From: Psococerastis gibbosa | Taxonomy: Eukaryota > Arthropoda > Insecta > Psocodea > Psocidae | Length of the DNA stretch: 64,000 nucleotides | NCBI GenBank assembly: GCA_963971405.1 | Contig: OZ020488.1 | Span: forward strand, 5,084,001 to 5,148,000 | Reading direction: 5' to 3' | Shown here: positions 10,743-20,775 of the stretch, piece by piece | Layout of the letters: every line of letters starts with the position of its first letter | How positions within the stretch are numbered: the first letter of the stretch is position 1 | Notes under the pieces: model-generated | What the model was told of the DNA's origin: nothing | Database searches by the model: none | Seen by the model: the letters and a program-made list of their open reading frames with translations, nothing else | Program-made: the position numbers and the translations under genes

Positions 10743-11636
10743 AACAGAAACTTAAAAAAATTATGTCCTTGGCGGGAGCAAATATTCCCTCTCTAGTCAC
10801 ACTCATCACCAGCACGAGTTTTCAATGTCCGCCCAAATTAAGTTTTTAAATTTCTATTTTTTAACGCCGAAGGGTCGATATCGATGGGGTACAGTGAAAC
10901 TCAAGTGATAATCGTCACACGAATATAAACATGAAACGAATACTAAACCAACCTGCAATGGAAAGCAGCTCAAGTAATTATCCGATGCTTTAAACTCATA
11001 CAATGTATATATGTAAATAAATCGGTCAATTAACAAAATCAATCTATGGGATGTGAGGCCATGCAGCACGGAAGTTGATTAATTACAACTAAAGAGCAAG
11101 AGTAAGAAAAAGCGTGAAACTAGCAGAGCCCAGATAGAAAACGGCATCAGCCCAAGATTGGGATGGTGTAAAACGTGCAGCAGGCGAATTTGAAATTCCA
11201 AGAGAAATTGCAGGGGAGGGTACAAAAAAGTTTTGCATTCAGGGTCCCACGACTTGATTGGGGTGACTAGACCCTAGATATTTAAGGTCTATGGATCAGA
11301 CAGACCGACCAACCCGTAGTTGATTTTGATATGCAGATGTAAGAGAGCACAGAATTCTAAACTAAAGTCCTGTCAGTGTTCCGCAATTGTGGGGGTAGAT
11401 AGACGAGGTCTAATTATTTAAGGTCTATGAATTAGACAGCCCGGCCCGAAGTTGATCACAGTTTATTAAATTTATTATTATGTATTCCCGGGAATGATGA
11501 TGCACTTTACAACTCTCAGTGGCCAAGTCACGAGACTCTTACGGATTACAATACGCGTGGACCGACGCAAAAAAATTTGAAACGAGCAGGTCAGACTTCA
11601 ACGTCTAGTTATCCTTCAGTTAACGTTACGTTAATA

Positions 11637-11940
11637 GTAAACCAGTTATCAGCCATTGCCATAGCTTTGGGAAACACAGTGCTTCTTGATGGAAATATTA
11701 ACTTATATTAATTTGAGATACGAGCAATTTGAACGCTGTGCACCCTATACCTGACAAATCCAGTGGCCTCAAATGATCGCGTACATGTTCGAGGTTGCCT
11801 AAACCTGTCAGAAAGTACCTAACTGTTACGATTCGTTAATAGTATGAGACGGTTTTTGAGTGCCTTCACCCGGACCATAGTGAAGCGAAATAGGGCTTAG
11901 TTCAGAAACCTGAGTGTAACCTGAAAAGTGTCAAATTCCT
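11637..11940. repeat. R4 copy, paired with 14715-15035
   Basis: GGGAAACACAGTGCTTCTTG, GAACGCTGTGCACC, CATGTTCGAGGTTGCCTAAA and CAACCTGA-type words recur in order at 14752-15030 (GGAAACACAGCGCTGCTTGT, CAACGCTGTGCACCAAATTT). This is an old pair with roughly a quarter of positions changed by eye. Confidence 0.55.
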
Positions 11941-14120
11941 CGCTTTTATCCCTAGGTGGGGTCAGCGATACAGCAAGTTCTCTTCCACTCCTTGCTATTC
12001 TGTGCTTGGGCTGCAGTTGCTCCTATACAATTCTGAAGACATGACGGACTTTCGCTTCTACTGCTAGCCTGGGCCGTCCTTGTCCTCATCTTCGATATTT
12101 ATTACTCTATTATGTCATTTGATTTGGCTGCCTTCTTTCGACGTGGCCCCACCATGACAGTCGTCGACTATGCTAGCTGTCTTTAGTATTTTCAGTTCTT
12201 ATTTCATCGTTCCGGCGTCGATCAGCTAGTGTGAAGCAGCACCCACATCTCGGCCACATACAGGATTTGTTCTTCGGCCTTCCTCAAGGGCCAGCACTCA
12301 GAGTCATATAACATACTGTGTCGAACCACTTGCTTGTAAAGGATGAAAAATGATCTTGAGGAACAAAATACTCAAGGGCACTATAAACCAAAAGACTTAA
12401 GCAAATACGCGCAAACGAAGAGGGGTGACCAAAATCTAGATACTACGCCTTGTTCAAAAGTACAGCATGAGTTACCCATAGACCATAGTGCTAGTCGGTG
12501 GACCCTACCTAGACTGTTGGTACTGTTGGTACAATAAATATATCCACATGGTATTTTATGGGTTAAGGCAAAAGTAGCAATCTAGGGGGTAAGCCTTAAA
12601 AGTGTACAAAATCAAATACGTCATGCATTATCGATCGCACAGCTGTGAAACATCTTATCACTTAGCAGAAATACCTTCTGATATATGACATAATAACACA
12701 AATTGGCCACAATTGTCGAACTTGATTTGCGCAAAAAACGGATAGTGTGGGTGTCCGGGCCAGAGGAAGGAGAACTGTGGCCAATCGGTGTTAGTGACGT
12801 TCACAGTATTTATTCTAAGGGATGCAACATTTTTAATAGCTCTACACTTTTAAATGTTAAATTCGACTAACTTAAAAAAAAAAAAAAAAAACTAGGCTTT
12901 CTGAGTTTCCCTTAACATCTACGCACAACCTATAAACGGACCAATCACAGAGAGTTTCATTGCATAAAGTCCATCGACCTTGTCAAATAGAAACAGATTA
13001 AAAACAAACCATAAAAAGTACCAGGATACGACTTGCGGCGCTATACATCAAAACCCACAACAAACGTCAACCAATACCAGTAAACTATTGGTAACAAAAA
13101 GGGGTACCGAAGAAATCGATAAGAGAGCGGAACGCGCACAGACTTCAAGTATGGTAGCCACAGTCTGTCTATGATCTGGAACACCTTTACAACGAAATGA
13201 AAGTAAAACCATAATATACCTTCACTCCCAATGTCCGGTCATCGGTCCATTTATAAAAAAAAAAACAATGGCTACAATCATCGTATACTATCACCAGCCA
13301 CTTTTTGTTCCAGACATGGAGCTACGTTCCCTTTCAAATTAATTTAAAGGCATAAATCAACATGGGCTTCTTGATATTATAACTGAAACATTGATTTAAT
13401 TGTTGGTCGGTAGTGTTTAGGTCACTGACACCTAGTTTTACATACTTCCTTATATCGCAAGAGCTGAAAATATTATATTGATGCATGAATACGAGCTCAT
13501 TCGAGAGTCAAGGGCGAAAAAGATCCCTTAAACTTTTGGGGAATCCTATAAAATTTAATTAACGCAACTATTGCGCATACAGCCCGGTGCCTCCTGGATG
13601 CCCATACATGCTGAGAGAGCATACTAGGCAAGCCTTACCAAAAAAGGAGCTCTTTAAGGCACTCTGAACCCCCAACTATTCTCAAGTGTGTGGTATCTGC
13701 AAGGTAAGTGACAATCAGAGGAGGGAACGTTTCGGGTGTACAAAACCAAATTTCACAACAAACATCGATCGTTGAGTCACAAATGAGATGTGATAAAGTA
13801 GAATAGATGCTCCTCTACGTTTTGATGTGCATTATGTGACCGTCACTAATACCAATCATTGCCATTGAACTTGATTTGTAAAGAAGACTGTCGAGTCGAA
13901 GTAGTTCCAAAACTGTGCTCAATCGGCCACGTGCTATGCATCAAAATGTACAGGAAATTTTTTTCTGGTTTATGCCTTATTTATGGCTCAATGATCGATA
14001 TTTTCTGCGAAATTGAACGAAGCCGGCTTAAGCGTAGTTTAAGTAAAGTTACCCGGCATTACGCCAACGGCTTTATCTTGTTCCGCATGAGAATCCCTAA
14101 GGCCGTCGATGGTGGATATT

Positions 14121-14352
14121 CTGGAAATACAACATCTTCTAATTTTGAACCTTGAATATTCAGAAACGATATGGCCAGACTGTGCAATAAATGGTTCCCT
14201 ACATTAGAACAATTGACAATGATAGGAAAAAGCCTGTGGCAGGACAATTAGTTTAATCTATATAACTATGGAAATATGACATCTAACTTGGAACCTTCAG
14301 AAACTATGGCGTCAGACTGTGTGATAACTGGTTCCCTACATTAGAACCATAT
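14121..14352. repeat. Local direct duplication, about 140 bp apart
   Basis: GGAAATACAACATCTTCTAA, TTCAGAAACGATATGGCCAG and GGTTCCCTACATTAGAAC recur as GGAAATATGACATCTAACTT, TTCAGAAACTATGGCGTCAG and GGTTCCCTACATTAGAAC. Confidence 0.7.
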
Positions 14353-14714
14353 ATATAAATATAACCAGTGCCACGACAACCCATTGAAGGCCTAGCCCTG
14401 AGGACAGGCAGAGGATCCTCTTTCCAGCTCTAAATGAGAAGCTGTGGTCAACATGCATGGCAACCGCATTTTCCCCCAACGGTGAAGGTGACGGCCCAGA
14501 GAAAAGATTTCCCTTCTCTGCTTCGAACCTCGAACTCCCCTTACATAATTCAGTTCCCTACCAACTGTGCCTGTCACTTTGATAATGATAAGGAAATCAG
14601 AAATTCATTCAGGACAGAACTTTTCGTTGCCTGCCTTTTGTAAGTGATTTTTTTTACGTCTGTAGGAACATTGTGTGGCAGGATACTTACCTACTGCCAC
14701 GCTTTACCCGATTA

Positions 14715-15035
14715 CTATAGTATTGAATCCATTGGCATAACTTGAGTTGTGGAAACACAGCGCTGCTTGTTGGAAACATTGACCTGCAGTCTAAGCAATT
14801 CCAACGCTGTGCACCAAATTTCTGATATGTCCAATGGTTACTAAGACCGTATGCATGTTTAAGATTGCCTAAAATTGCGTGAAAGCTTGCGGAAATGAAT
14901 TATATATATTAAATTATATAAAAATTGTTTTAGGAAAAATACAGGGTTATTATTTTTTTATATTTAATACACGGTAGCGAAGCAAAAGATAGGACTTACT
15001 TCAGCTACCTGAGCTGAGAAACGTGCAACCTGAAC
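14715..15035. repeat. R4 copy, partner of 11637-11940
   Basis: It contains GTTGGAAACATTGACC, GCATGTTTAAGATTGCCTAA and an AT-rich insertion (about 14900-14970) absent from the partner. It has no coding content. Confidence 0.55.
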
Positions 15036-15049
15036 AAGGCCGTATTCAC

Positions 15050-17810
15050 GCAAGACCTTTACTAAGGAAAATGGGGCTAGCGGAACAGAGTATTAGTAAT
15101 ACACAGCAGGGGCCCAACCTGCCACAAGGCTTAAGTCGTTAAGTGCATACACGAAAATGTACCCGAGAAATAGAGAAGAAAAATGGGCTACATGAGGGAA
15201 GGGATGACCAGGAGCAGGGCGCAATGAGAAACCTAAGGACTCAGCTTTTATAAAAATAAGGAACCATCCAACAGTTAGATTCTAACTAGGCAGCTTTCAG
15301 AAAAAAAAAAAAAAATTGGTAAAAGTTAAGTTTAGCCACCCCGCTGTATCAAAAGTCGAATGAAAATGCTTTTAACATGGAAGGAAAACATCCCATTTGC
15401 AAGGGAATTCATATTTTAAGCAAGGGTTGTCTTATTTACATGCATCTGACAATGTTCCCTCCATAAAAAATTTTATGAGCAATTTGTCCCTATACCTGGC
15501 CATGCAAAAATTCGAACTAAATTCAGCTGTAACTAAAAAACTATACTTTTCGACTTTTAATTCTTTCGGAAATGGGTTTCTTTAAAGCTAAATCAACGAT
15601 ATAGAACCAAATTTTGTGATTTTTTGAGTAGCTAAACTTAACCTTTACCAAAAAATTAACAATAACAACTTAATTGATGCAATGCGTTACTGCGATTATT
15701 GTAGCTACGTACACATATATTTTGCCAAGAAGCCAAATCACCGCTGATATTATTTTATATATAGCAAATGACTTATATCATTTGTTTATTGTAATCACAC
15801 AAATGCCTACATCATAACAAATCAATTGCTTAATGTTTACATAATTAAAATATCAATAATGCACCAAGAGAAAACCGTTTGCATGCGGTTCCAAAATAAA
15901 ATCCGTTTCACAGCCACTTATATGGTGACCTTCACAACTAATCAATTTATAAGCAGCCCAAACAAATGCCGACATATTGCAACTACACAACACTAATTCC
16001 TGAGAAATATACTAAAAAAATAACATAATAAAATGTTCACCTAACCAATATTGCAGTTGCAGCCAATGATCTGGTGCCGATCGCGACTATATACGGGTAG
16101 AATTCAATGCAAACAACGAATCAATGCACTGACATCACATAAGTCAACATATGTTTCAAGTATATAGTGAAAAACACTCTTTACAACACACAGAATGCAA
16201 AAATATGCATTTCTTAAACCATGTGCCCTTACAAATGGAAATGGCTAAACGCATTCACCACTGGCAAACAAGAAAACACATTCGTCATCGCATTAGGTTA
16301 TCAAATTTCTAAGCAATAGATACGTGTTCACTATATACAGGAGCGTTTGAAAAAAATCAGGATGTCTAGGAAATTAGTTTCTATGATAATTTATTAAGAT
16401 CTTACCTTAGAAATAGATAAAATTGTTAAAGGAGATGGGCTGTAAGAAATCTTTAAAATGGCGGACACCACATGCCAGAGAGAAAAGTTGCATTCTGGGA
16501 ATGGCTGCAGGTTAGCCAACCTGCCGTTTGCGAACTGGCGACGCACTTCCTCCCGCGGTTTTTTAGTATTTTTTTTTTTATGGAACCGTTGAAAAAGTTT
16601 CTAATGTTCTTTTAATTTTTTTTATAGTATTTTATGACATAGTCATAGTACTTAAATAATGGTTTTTAAGTTAAATGAAATAGTTTTGTATTTGTTATTT
16701 ACATATATGTATCAGCAAGCCAGATAATTTAACAATTTATATTTTTCACTTTGGATTGCAGTAATATTCAAGCTAAAAAAAAGTTTAGTTAGAAATAAAA
16801 GTGAATAAAAAATATGAAATTGCGTTTATGTTGGCCCAACATAAACGCAATTTCATATTTTTGTTTGTTGGCTAACATTGCATGTGTAACTAATTTCTAT
16901 TTGATTTTTACTCCATTGAATTTTCGCACTTTGCCATCGAGAACTTTGGAAGAGGTATTGCTCGGCACCATCATACATCGCATGAATCGCTAGGAGTTCT
17001 GAACGGAATTATTGAAAAGTTTCGGTAAGGAATACTGAACGACACTGCCATCTACCAGCAATGTATGACAGAGGCGGTACCCTACAATATTTCTGACCAA
17101 GTTTTATACGCCGATGAATTACATACTTTTAACCATGCCTACCACGCGTATGGATATAGTAATGTAATAATGTAATAAACTGTAATAATAATTTTAATAT
17201 CGTAAAAATGTTATGATAATTATTATATAAACATAACATAAACATAAAACTTTTTTAACGTAATTTATTAAGTCAATGAAATAATGTATAAATTCTTCAA
17301 ACCATACAGGTTTACATACAAAAATTTATTTCGGGGGGGGGGGGGGGTTCGGCGGTATACCGATCACTGCACCAAATCCGACATTTCTTTCTGGATAAGT
17401 ATTTGCCGGATTCTGTCTCATATCGTCCTGTTGGCTATAATTCAAAGGAGATATGACTGATGGCGTTGTTTGATGATGCAGTAATGTAATATGATTTTAA
17501 CAAGTAAATTTATTACAATATCAGTATATAATTTTAAGTTCTAACTCGCCTGAGTGGTACAAGTCAATGCTATTGAGTTAGTACGCATACGAGTATTTTT
17601 GTATTTATTTATTAATTTATTACGTACGTACTTGCAATTTGTTTTATGACGACGTGGAGCTGCAACCATGGAATGGGTGGTTGCAGGGAAAATGACACGA
17701 AATACACACGATTTACGATTTATCGTATTGTAGTTCTGGGGCGCTGGGTTGACATTTTATAATATTTTATGTGTTTAATTATAACCGAAATTATAGCATA
17801 ACTTACCGCT
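15050..17810. other. AT-rich stretch without recognised genes
   Basis: No coding frame with support. It holds the 16806 hairpin, a G15 run at about 17333-17347 and low-complexity AT. It lies downstream of the PAM2 exons on the minus strand, so later exons of that gene may hide here, but none could be shown. Confidence 0.4.
16806..16862. repeat. Near-perfect hairpin, 27-bp arms, one-base centre
   Basis: AAATATGAAATTGCGTTTAT, GTTGG is followed after a single C by CCAAC, ATAAACGCAATTTCATATTT. No mismatch is visible. No flanking duplication or polymerase III signals are seen. It could be a fold-back replication product or a very short young palindromic element. Confidence 0.85.
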
Positions 17811-17814
17811 ATAG

Positions 17815-17940
17815 AAAAACTGGACTTCGCGGGATTCGAACCCACGATCTACGCCTAACCGGGGCGTCGTCTTAACCACTCGAAAACAAGCCTGCACAAT
17901 AACATGGAGATTACGTCTTCAACCAATGTTAATTTAATGT
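17815..17940 (-). mobile_element. tRNA-derived SINE S1
   Basis: On the minus strand GTGGTTAAGACGACGCCCCG and GATCGTGGGTTCGAATCCCG form the tRNA-like head. The flanking block with TTAATTTAATGTCAGTGTTA also follows the copy near 46800. The head lacks a paired acceptor stem, so it is not called as a tRNA gene. Confidence 0.7.
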
Positions 17941-18264
17941 CAGTGTTAGATACTCCATATAATACTGCAATATAACGTTTAATTATATTTAAGGCGCAAT
18001 TTAGCCTATATTATTTACTTACTTGTCTACGAAGGAATATTAATTATGGTAATAACAATAATAATTATTGTAATTAAGAGGATATGAACCGTAGAAAATC
18101 GACACTCCAAAATTATGGCAAGTTTTTACTTATTTCTTAATTAACTGGGCAACTTATTAAATATTTAGTTTATTCCAGCTGTAAAAGAGGAATTTCCTAC
18201 ATCGCATTATAGGTAGGTATAGGGTGTTGTAATATAAATTATCTCATTAAAGTTATTACTACCT

Positions 18265-18355
18265 TGACCACGATAGGATGACATTTGGAAAACTTTGTTT
18301 ATTCGAAAACTTATTTATTGTATATAAGTTTTCCAAATCTCATCCTATCGTGGTC
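18265..18355. mobile_element. 91-bp palindromic element
   Basis: The arms GACCACGATAGGATGACATT and AATCTCATCCTATCGTGGTC pair with few mismatches, with TTTGGAAAACTT/AAGTTTTCCAAA inside. The ends equal those of the 8181-9023 element, so this is likely a minimal deletion derivative. Confidence 0.65.
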
Positions 18356-18551
18356 GCGGGTTGTAATTTCCTGCGATATTAATGTAAAATTTTATTCGTG
18401 GAAAAATCTAAAAAAAAAACTATGCCGGTATTATATAGCGTGAAATAATTCTCTACAACTTCAATAAACTGAATCTTAAATGACATGCGTACCTTATTAG
18501 TTCATTAAATAAAAACTAAAGAACAGAGTGATTTTTGGTTGATCCAAGAGC

Positions 18552-18698
18552 AAGGCCGTACCCAGGGGGGTGGTGCATGGGATCCGGACCCCCTCCGAAA
18601 TAAAACGGCTTTACACTGGATAAAATGGACTTTCATTAATAAAATACGTTTAAAAAAAATTTGGACCCCCTCGCAAAGAAAAACCTGGGCACGGCCTT
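18552..18698. mobile_element. MITE with GGCCGTACCCAGG ends, next to PAM2 copy 1
   Basis: The left end is AAGGCCGTACCCAGGGGGGT. The right end is the inverted ACCTGGGCACGGCCTT. It shares the ATTAATAAAAT...GGACCCCCTC interior with the 21702-21845 copy. It starts about 65 bases downstream of the exon donor at 18764. Confidence 0.75.
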
Positions 18699-18763
18699 GT
18701 CCAGGGGTGACCAATGGCCATATATAAACGCTACATATCCCCTTAATAAAATTAGAAACTTAC

Positions 18764-18949
18764 CGTAATCATCATATGCAGCAGTAGGTATCCAGGTTGG
18801 GGTATCGCTGTCGTCAAAAACAGAGGTGTCCATCAGGCTCCCGAGTGTAGCAGTGGTACTACCTACATCACAATCTGCAGCGTAGGAACTTGATTCAAAA
18901 ACCTTGGCTTCGGGGTTGAGAGGAGTCATTGGGTAATTATTATTTGATC
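18764..18949 (-). CDS. Minus-strand exon with PAM2-like motif (array copy 1)
   Basis: This 186-base exon is phase 1 at both ends, with acceptor GATGTACCAG|GATC and donor GATTACG|GTAAGT (revcomp). Joined to the exon ending at 20031, it completes a GGA glycine codon and continues SNNNYPMTPLNPEAKVFESS, then a diverged copy of the same module ending DTPTWIPTAAYDDY. The protein is clearly homologous to the 20031-20238 exon, with substitutions but no stop. The acceptor lies inside a fragment of repeat R1. Being a multiple of three and phase-symmetric, it could be included or skipped without frame change. Any exons further downstream were not found. Confidence 0.6.
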
Positions 18950-19045
18950 CTGGTACATCAAAACGTATAATTCCATTGGAATCTTGAAATCGAAAAGTTC
19001 GACCATCACTACAATATTCAGCTTGCCTTAAAGGCTACAGTAAGT
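18950..19045 (+). repeat. R1 3' fragment in the PAM2 exon array (spacer 1)
   Basis: CCTGGTACATCAAAACGTAT, CGAAAAGTTCGACCATCAC and CCTTAAAGGCTAC follow the R1 3' end. Equivalent fragments occupy the other spacers at about 19655-19725 and 19915-20005. Confidence 0.7.
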
Positions 19046-19146
19046 AAGTAAATAATTAAGCAATAAAGACATTGGCATCATACCGGTATTGTATATCCAG
19101 GTATCTATCGTGGCATGGCACTCCTGAGTGCAGTGGTACTGTGTAG

Positions 19147-19555
19147 TAAAACTACGCTGAATTGACCCAAACGTCACATCAGAAAAATTCCGGATCAGTT
19201 GACTGAGTCATACTGTGCAAGTGTAAAGCGAACTCCTTCTCCTTCTTCAGAGGTCACAATCTCAACAATTGGTTGGCAGCAATTCCATGCATATCATCCT
19301 CCAGCTCTCTTGGTCCTGCGCGCATTGCTCTATAGTTCTTGGTACGTTCGAGCGCCTGCGTCCTCCTTCAATTCATCTAGGAATTTCTTCTATCGCCCTC
19401 TTCTATTGGTTTCTTTCACTGTGCCCTCAATGATGGCGTGTACCTGATTTTCGAAGCATGTGATAAATGATAAATTCGATGCGTACATCATTTGTTTAAG
19501 ATCCGGACAGGCATTGTTCAGCTGTGACGTATTGGTCAACTTAGCGTAATTTTAT
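19147..19555. mobile_element. TIR element inserted in PAM2 exon copy 2
   Basis: The ends are inverted copies of about 45 bases: TAAAACTACGCTGAATTGAC at the left and GTCAACTTAGCGTAATTTTA at the right, followed inward by matching CGTCAC and TCCGGAT blocks. The interior holds a minus-strand LINE 3' fragment. No transposase is present, so it is non-autonomous. No clean target duplication is seen. Confidence 0.55.
19190..19450 (-). mobile_element. LINE 3'-end fragment inside the TIR element
   Basis: The minus strand reads HAIIEGTVKETNRRGR, stop, KKFLDELKEDAGARTYQEL and, in another frame, SWRMICMELLPTN. This matches the C-terminal tail (IIEGxVxGTxxRGRxRxxxxD) commonly seen in arthropod non-LTR endonuclease/reverse-transcriptase proteins. 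It carries stops and frameshifts and is short, so it is a dead fragment. Confidence 0.65.
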
Positions 19556-19654
19556 TATATCACAATACCACAAGAAGTTGGTTCGAAAAACATGGCTTCA
19601 GAGTTTAGAGGAGCTTCTCATTAAAAAAAAAAAAAAAAAAACACTTTCTTGTAC

Positions 19655-19725
19655 CTTATTGGACTACCTTTTAAATCTTGAAGTCGAAAATTTCACATAC
19701 AATATTTTCTTATAGTAATAACGTA
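19655..19725 (+). repeat. R1 3' fragment in the PAM2 exon array (spacer 2)
   Basis: TTGTACCTTATTGGACTACC and GAAGTCGAAAATTTCACATA are diverged but in the R1 order. An A18 run lies just before it. Confidence 0.55.
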
Positions 19726-19739
19726 CCATTGCCAACCTA

Positions 19740-19892
19740 GACAGCCAGTAGCTGGTTGGGTCGATGTCGTCATATTATAGAAACAGGGGTGTCCATCGTG
19801 TTCACGAGTCCCAAGGGTAGTAGTGGTGTACTGTACTTACATCACTGCGCAAAAAGCTGCCTCGTAAAACGTCGGGGTTGAAAGGAGTCATT
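19740..19892 (-). pseudogene. Decayed tandem copy of the PAM2 exon (copy 3)
   Basis: On the minus strand the sequence follows copies 1 and 4 from ATGACTCCTTTCAACCCCGA through GATGGACACC to a donor-like GGTACGTTA. It reads MTPFNPDVLRGS and then meets a stop within about 30 codons after small indels. The PAM2 core is altered (F for L, and the A and F positions lost). It is most likely a dead exon copy. R1 fragments flank it on both sides. Confidence 0.7.
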
Positions 19893-19914
19893 TAAATTTC
19901 GTAATAACCAATTT

Positions 19915-20005
19915 TTTGATTTCCTGCCACCTCAAAACGGGTAGTTCCGTTGCAATCGAAAATTCCGACCATCACAAATGTTTCCTTATAAACTAACCAA
20001 GTAGA
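19915..20005 (+). repeat. R1 3' fragment in the PAM2 exon array (spacer 3)
   Basis: TTTCCTGCCACCTCAAAACG, AATCGAAAATTCCGACCATC and TTTCCTTATAAACTAACC match the R1 3' end in the same orientation as the other two spacers. Confidence 0.65.
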
Positions 20006-20030
20006 CAAGGAAGCAAAAATCAATAATTAC

Positions 20031-20238
20031 CACTGGAATCATATTCAGCAGTAGGTATCCAGGTTGTGTCGCTGTCGTCAGAAACTGGGGTGTCCATCAA
20101 GATACCGAGCGCAGCAGCGGCACTACCTACAGCACCATCCACTGCGCCAGAATTTGCTTCGAAAACCATGGCTTCGGGGTTGAGAGGAGTGTTAAGCGGT
20201 TGTACTGCAGGGATTGCTGTTGGACTCATGCTGGGCAC
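20031..20238 (-). CDS. Minus-strand exon with PAM2-like motif (array copy 4)
   Basis: The acceptor is TATTGGTTTTAG and the donor is CCAGTG|GTAATT (revcomp). The exon has 208 bases, starts in phase 0 and ends in phase 1. It encodes VPSMSPTAIPAVQPL, then TPLNPEAMVFEAN, then an alanine/glycine-rich part and DTPVSDDSDTTWIPTAEYD. L-N-x-x-A-x-x-F is the core of PAM2 peptides that bind the MLLE domain of poly(A)-binding protein (family knowledge). The phases fit the large exon upstream and copy 1 downstream. It carries extra 5' sequence that the other copies lack, so it is probably the ancestral copy. Function beyond possible PABP binding is unknown. Confidence 0.65.
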
Positions 20239-20332
20239 CTAAAACCAATAAAAACCATTTAACACCTATTACCCATAATAAGTTTGAGGTGCGAATTTTT
20301 GCTGGGGCCCCGTTATTATAGCTATACAGTAT

Positions 20333-20430
20333 AAGCAGTCCAGCGGTTAAGACGACCCCCCTGCTAGGCGTTGATCGTGGGTTAGAATCTCACCAAGCCA
20401 AGTTTTTGTCTATATCTCCTAATATCGGTA
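20333..20430 (+). mobile_element. tRNA-derived SINE S1
   Basis: CAGCGGTTAAGACGACCCCC, GATCGTGGGTTAGAATCTCA and TTTTTGTCTATATCTCCTAA follow S1 order. The B box is mutated. Confidence 0.65.
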
Positions 20431-20775
20431 GCCAAGATCAGCGACCAGCAGCCTGATCGAGGCGATTATAATACCGGTATTTATTTAATCCCCTGGTATT
20501 AAAAATGTAAACAAGATAATTTTATAATGGAAAGTGCTATTGAAAATTTGTTTGAAACAGAGCACATTGGAGAACCCCCCCCCCCTCCCTTCAAAGTCGA
20601 TTTTCACATGAAATATATCGATCGTATGAATGCTCTTCTACATTTCAATATACCGTATGGCAAGCTGTGGTCTTTACTAACACAAATGGAACACAGTTCT
20701 TGAACTCCTTCCTGGGGACTACTACCGTGCACCACAAAATAAATAAAAATACAAATTTACATTTCAAATTCAATA

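Larger units (their letters stand above)
10070..13690. other. Intergenic or intronic, repeats only
   Basis: Contains, besides the palindrome and R4 copy listed, a block near 10200-10300 (GGACTAGTAAAGGGTCCTCC, CATGACCGACAGCCGCGTTT) with relatives at 14400-14470, 28395-28430 and 43015-43090, and an R3 copy at about 12600-12840. No exon supported. Confidence 0.4.
19080..19616 (-). pseudogene. PAM2 exon copy split by an inserted element (copy 2)
   Basis: Two pieces of the exon remain. The 5' piece (19560-19616, minus strand) encodes APLNSEAMFFEPTS, a good PAM2-like core. The 3' piece (19080-19146) matches the GGATACCTACTGC end of the intact copies. The two are separated by about 410 bases with inverted ends that contain a LINE fragment. 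The copy cannot make the full module as it stands. Confidence 0.65.

Noticed and set aside
17820-17890. Possible tRNA gene (and similar at 2187, 9240, 58990)
   Set aside because: A and B boxes are present but no paired acceptor stem or plausible anticodon arm. Several copies share the same non-tRNA body, so they are SINEs.
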